A stretch of DNA of 43,164 bases. Origin: Chara braunii (Eukaryota; Streptophyta; Charophyceae; Charales; Characeae). How positions within the stretch are numbered: position 1 is the stretch's first letter; every line of letters begins with the position of its first letter. The stretch is from contig BFEA01000356.1 of NCBI GenBank assembly GCA_003427395.1, positions 1,457,447 to 1,500,610 of the forward strand, in the 5' to 3' direction. Both the position numbers and the translations under genes were made by a program. The notes beneath the pieces are model-generated. The model made no database searches. It saw only the letters and a program-made list of their open reading frames with translations, and was not told the DNA's origin. Below are positions 40,801 through 43,164 of this stretch, piece after piece.

Positions 40801-42333
40801 AGAGNGGTTGCATCCNCTGATCANCCAACCGGGTATCCCNGNTACAGGCTGGGTCGGAGGTTTTATTAGNGNTGACTTGANAGCCAAGTACTCCAGNAGC
40901 AGTAGAAAACAGTCAATCTCTCTGATGGGACAATCGAGCATCTCTATTGATGGCTTTAACGNACACCGAGGTTGATGAGACGAACAAGCCGTCCNGCTGC
41001 CCATGGGGACAGTCATTATCGGTGAAGAAAAGNGCANNCAATCCTGTTCTGTGAACAAAATGACGGAGGCAAAGGACGAGGAACNGATACTCNNNTTTGC
41101 NAGTAAGNCTATGANCTACTGANAAACANGTGAGTGTGATCCTGATCTACTGTGAATGAGCANCTGCAACCNCGTTCACTGGNTGGGACAGAGGGANTCT
41201 GCACGTTTAGTTAATTGAATATTTCTCTTTGCTATTTTCTTTGAGTTATCCAGCGATATTTGGTTGGGTTCGCGTACGATCGGACACTGTCCNCTTTGAG
41301 TGTGTGGGGNAAATAAGAGAGGGAAAGCGAGAGAGAGTNCTCNGGCTGAAGAAAACTCAGAGGAGGAGAGACGGAGGGGATACTTTGAGANCTCGCNGTA
41401 AGAGGATGCTTGTTNAGTTTTTCGCTGACTATCTTATTCACTCGTTCACGGCTGAGCGCAGAGGAAATCAAAGACTAAGTTTTCANNGTGATAGTTGTTA
41501 GATTCTGAAAAGAGCCTCTTGAATGGTTGAAACAATATATTGCCTGTTTTCTGAAACGAGCCCTTNTGATTTGTTGTTGGAACATCTTTGAGTCGGAGTC
41601 CGTGGCCCAGGACCCGCAGAGCGTCTTGCTGGTTTACTAGAGCTAGGACAAGAGAGCGCCCATTGTCTTGCGTTAAACAACGGACCCCGTCACCTGAGTG
41701 GCCAATTTTGGTTAAAACTCGATCTCCCTTGCAGAAGTTGCCACGCGAGAGGACTGAACAACGATCCAGGCGAGGGTAAAAGAGGAGAGAGGGCCGGAGA
41801 AAGAGTGCAGAATATCTTTGATGTAATTCTCCGCAATCGAGTGCAGAACCTTTGTTTGTCTTGCAGTTAACTGTGTTTCCCCTCTGTGGGTCTGAGAGAA
41901 CCAGAACTAGAATTGGTATGCGATCAGCTTTGCGGTTCCTTGTAAAACAGGCTTTGTTCGGCTTACTGTTACTCATGTTGTTTGCTGTGATCGAAGCCCT
42001 GTTTTGTCCACTCCCCTCTTGATAACGTCTATGGCTTGGGTCCAGTATTAACTCATGGTCGCTCTCGCTGATCACCGTGAAATGAATCTTGTTTGACTCA
42101 CGGGGGTTGCGCCCCGGTAACATCCTTGAGAAGGCACGTGACAGATTACACAAACGCAGACACCCTGCTGGTTGCTGAGGACCTCGGAAGCGGGTACGGC
42201 GAAGTGACAGGCGCCGTAGCCCATGGCTTCAGTGAACAGCAGATGACCTCGGAAGCGGGTACAGCGAAGTGACAGGCGTCGTAGCCCATGGCTTCAGTGA
42301 ACAGCAGATGACCCCTCCCTGGGTTTCCTCCCA
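37789..42333 (+). repeat. 3' long terminal repeat
   Basis: Starts TGTCGGGCGACC like the 5' copy and is taken to end at CCCA. It is about 75 bp longer than the 5' LTR because of a 65-bp tandem duplication (42180-42309) and a short insertion near 42020. N characters occur at the homologous positions of the 5' LTR, except a few sites where only one copy is resolved (for example N at 38913 only here, and near 41597-41811 only in the 5' copy). The first 48 bp encode the last codons of pol. Confidence 0.9.
42180..42309 (+). repeat. 65-bp tandem duplication in the 3' LTR only
   Basis: GACCTCGGAAGCGGGTAC begins both copies (42180 and 42245). The 5' LTR has a single copy (from about 22829), so the duplication arose after or during this insertion. 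Confidence 0.85.
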
Positions 42334-42337
42334 ACGC
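42334..42337 (+). other. Candidate target-site duplication (right)
   Basis: ACGC, matching 18442-18445 on the other side of the element. See the caveat on LTR ends: the 5' LTR reads CACAACA and the 3' LTR CCCAACG, so the exact boundary is uncertain by three bases. Confidence 0.4.
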
Positions 42338-42640
42338 GGCCGAAGTGCGTATCCACGAAGCCGCAATATCAAACCGTGTACGCTGCTGCTCCGAGGTATG
42401 AATGCCGTAAAACTGGGACCTGATCGAGGTCGTACGTCCGAAGCGCGCGCGCCACACCGCTGAACGAGGCCGAATGTTGCTGCTTTGCTCACGCTCCGCT
42501 TCCTCTCTCCCTCGTTCTCGGCCAGAACCCCGCTTGCTATCGAGCCGCAGAAGACACCGTGGCCTTCTCTCCTCTTTTCTCGGTGTGTGACCCGCATGCC
42601 CCCCCCTCTTTACAACAATTCTATCTTTCTCTCGCTCTCG
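42338..42640. other. Right flank without recognised gene
   Basis: GC-moderate sequence that turns pyrimidine-rich after about 42480. Small frames on both strands overlap and none is convincing. Confidence 0.4.
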
Positions 42641-43068
42641 CTCCCTCTTCCTCTACCTGCGTGCTCGCTGGCTTCCCAACCGAGCGCTACCTCATGCGAA
42701 GAAGAACTTGCTCTGTGGGCGTGCCTTCCCTTTCCCCTCTCTCGCTCGTTTCTTCTCACAGCCTGCGAGCTAGTTCAGCAGCCGGGTGCTGCCTCGTGCC
42801 TTCGACGAGCGTGCTCCCCCTTCCTCTCTCTCTCTCCCTCACTTCCCCTTTCCGCGTGCATGCTGGCTCCGAAACCGAGCGCTACCCCGTGCGCTATAGA
42901 GCGTGCTCTCCAAACCTCCTTCCCTCCTTTCTCCCTCTCTCCCTCGCTTCTTTCTCCCTACGTCGGGAAGGCTCCGGCCGCGACCGTGCGTTGTTCAGCA
43001 GTCGCGCATATGGACCCCCGGTGCTCACGATTCGCGCCCTTTCGCATCTCCCATACGTCCCCTTTTCT
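42641..43068. repeat. Degenerate 100-bp tandem units in CT-rich DNA
   Basis: Units begin near 42659, 42760, 42854 and 42960 with words such as GCGTGCTCGCTGGCTTCC, ACCGAGCGCTACC and GTGCTC, each followed by a CCTTCCTCTCTCTC stretch. Units 1 and 3 are the most alike. Confidence 0.65.
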
Positions 43069-43071
43069 ATC

Positions 43072-43073
43072 TT

Positions 43074-43164
<91 letters not shown>
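43072..43164. repeat. (CT)n microsatellite running off the window end
   Basis: About 90 bp of CT repeat with a single interruption; the true length is unknown because the window ends inside it. Confidence 0.95.

Larger units (their letters stand above)
18446..42333 (+). mobile_element. Giant Ty3/Gypsy-type LTR retrotransposon, about 23.9 kb
   Basis: Two direct LTRs of about 4.5 kb flank about 14.9 kb of internal sequence with, in order, a tRNA-Asp primer-binding site, a long leader, a 6.3-kb block of extra sense ORFs, gag, protease, RT, RNase H and integrase. The domain order RT-RNase H-integrase and the integrase GPY-like C-terminus place it in Ty3/Gypsy (Metaviridae-like). The size, long LTRs and additional coding sequence upstream of gag recall plant Ogre/Tat elements, but no relation is shown by sequence. 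This copy has stops and frameshifts in nearly every gene. The palindromic repeat family common at 7.3-16.3 kb was not seen inside it, so the element looks like a later insertion into that landscape. Confidence 0.9.

Overview
This window looks like nuclear, repeat-dense DNA from a eukaryote, most likely a streptophyte and plausibly a charophycean alga such as Chara. The reasons are a Ty3/Gypsy-type gag-pro-pol whose protein style I recall from Chara braunii polyproteins, a primer-binding site matching the 3' end of plant tRNA-Asp, and a near absence of intact host genes. The genus is recall plus inference and was not checked. No rRNA gene, tRNA gene or CRISPR array was seen, and no intact host gene could be supported.

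Layout. 1-4,130: a mosaic of low-complexity and tandem repeats (purine-rich tracts, a CTCGCTCG array, a 380-bp tandem, a degenerate 210-300-bp tandem, a CT microsatellite). 4,640-6,663 (minus strand): a decayed gene of a transposase-like family (CC-rich N-terminus, DGMDQ, QADN and GHTH motifs; resembles what I know as DUF7869 proteins), broken by frameshifts and stops. 7,304-16,290: unannotated repeat DNA dominated by a recurring imperfect palindrome (arms GAAGTTCG / CGAACTTC around an 8-nt spacer). It includes two long inverted repeats centred near 9,590 and 15,168, and an array built on a 22-bp palindrome (11,461-11,700). 17,390-17,970: a 55-bp satellite. 43,072 to the end: a CT microsatellite.

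The main object is one very large LTR retrotransposon, 18,446-42,333 (about 23.9 kb), plus strand. It has about 4.5-kb LTRs (18,446-22,915 and 37,789-42,333), a tRNA-Asp primer-binding site (22,920-22,936) and an AT-rich leader of about 1.9 kb with three related GC-rich blocks. Then comes an unusual 6.3-kb block of additional sense-strand ORFs (24,854-31,174), followed by gag (31,363-33,333), protease (33,344-34,447) and pol with RT, RNase H and integrase (from about 34,399 to 37,836, ending inside the 3' LTR). The extra ORFs form families duplicated inside the element: A twice, B three or four times, C twice, plus three singletons. I recognise none of them as a known protein.

The protease and pol frames are related by -1, and the overlap carries a correctly phased T-TTT-TTA heptamer, an 8-nt spacer and a 6-bp stem with a TACG loop: a candidate programmed frameshift signal. 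This copy is dead. It has in-frame stops in the extra ORFs, gag and pol, a gag/pro frameshift, and altered catalytic residues in the protease and RNase H, while the integrase D-D-E triad is still present. Dozens of N characters fall at the same relative positions in both LTRs, so the central part of the LTRs may be a collapsed consensus and not independent reads.
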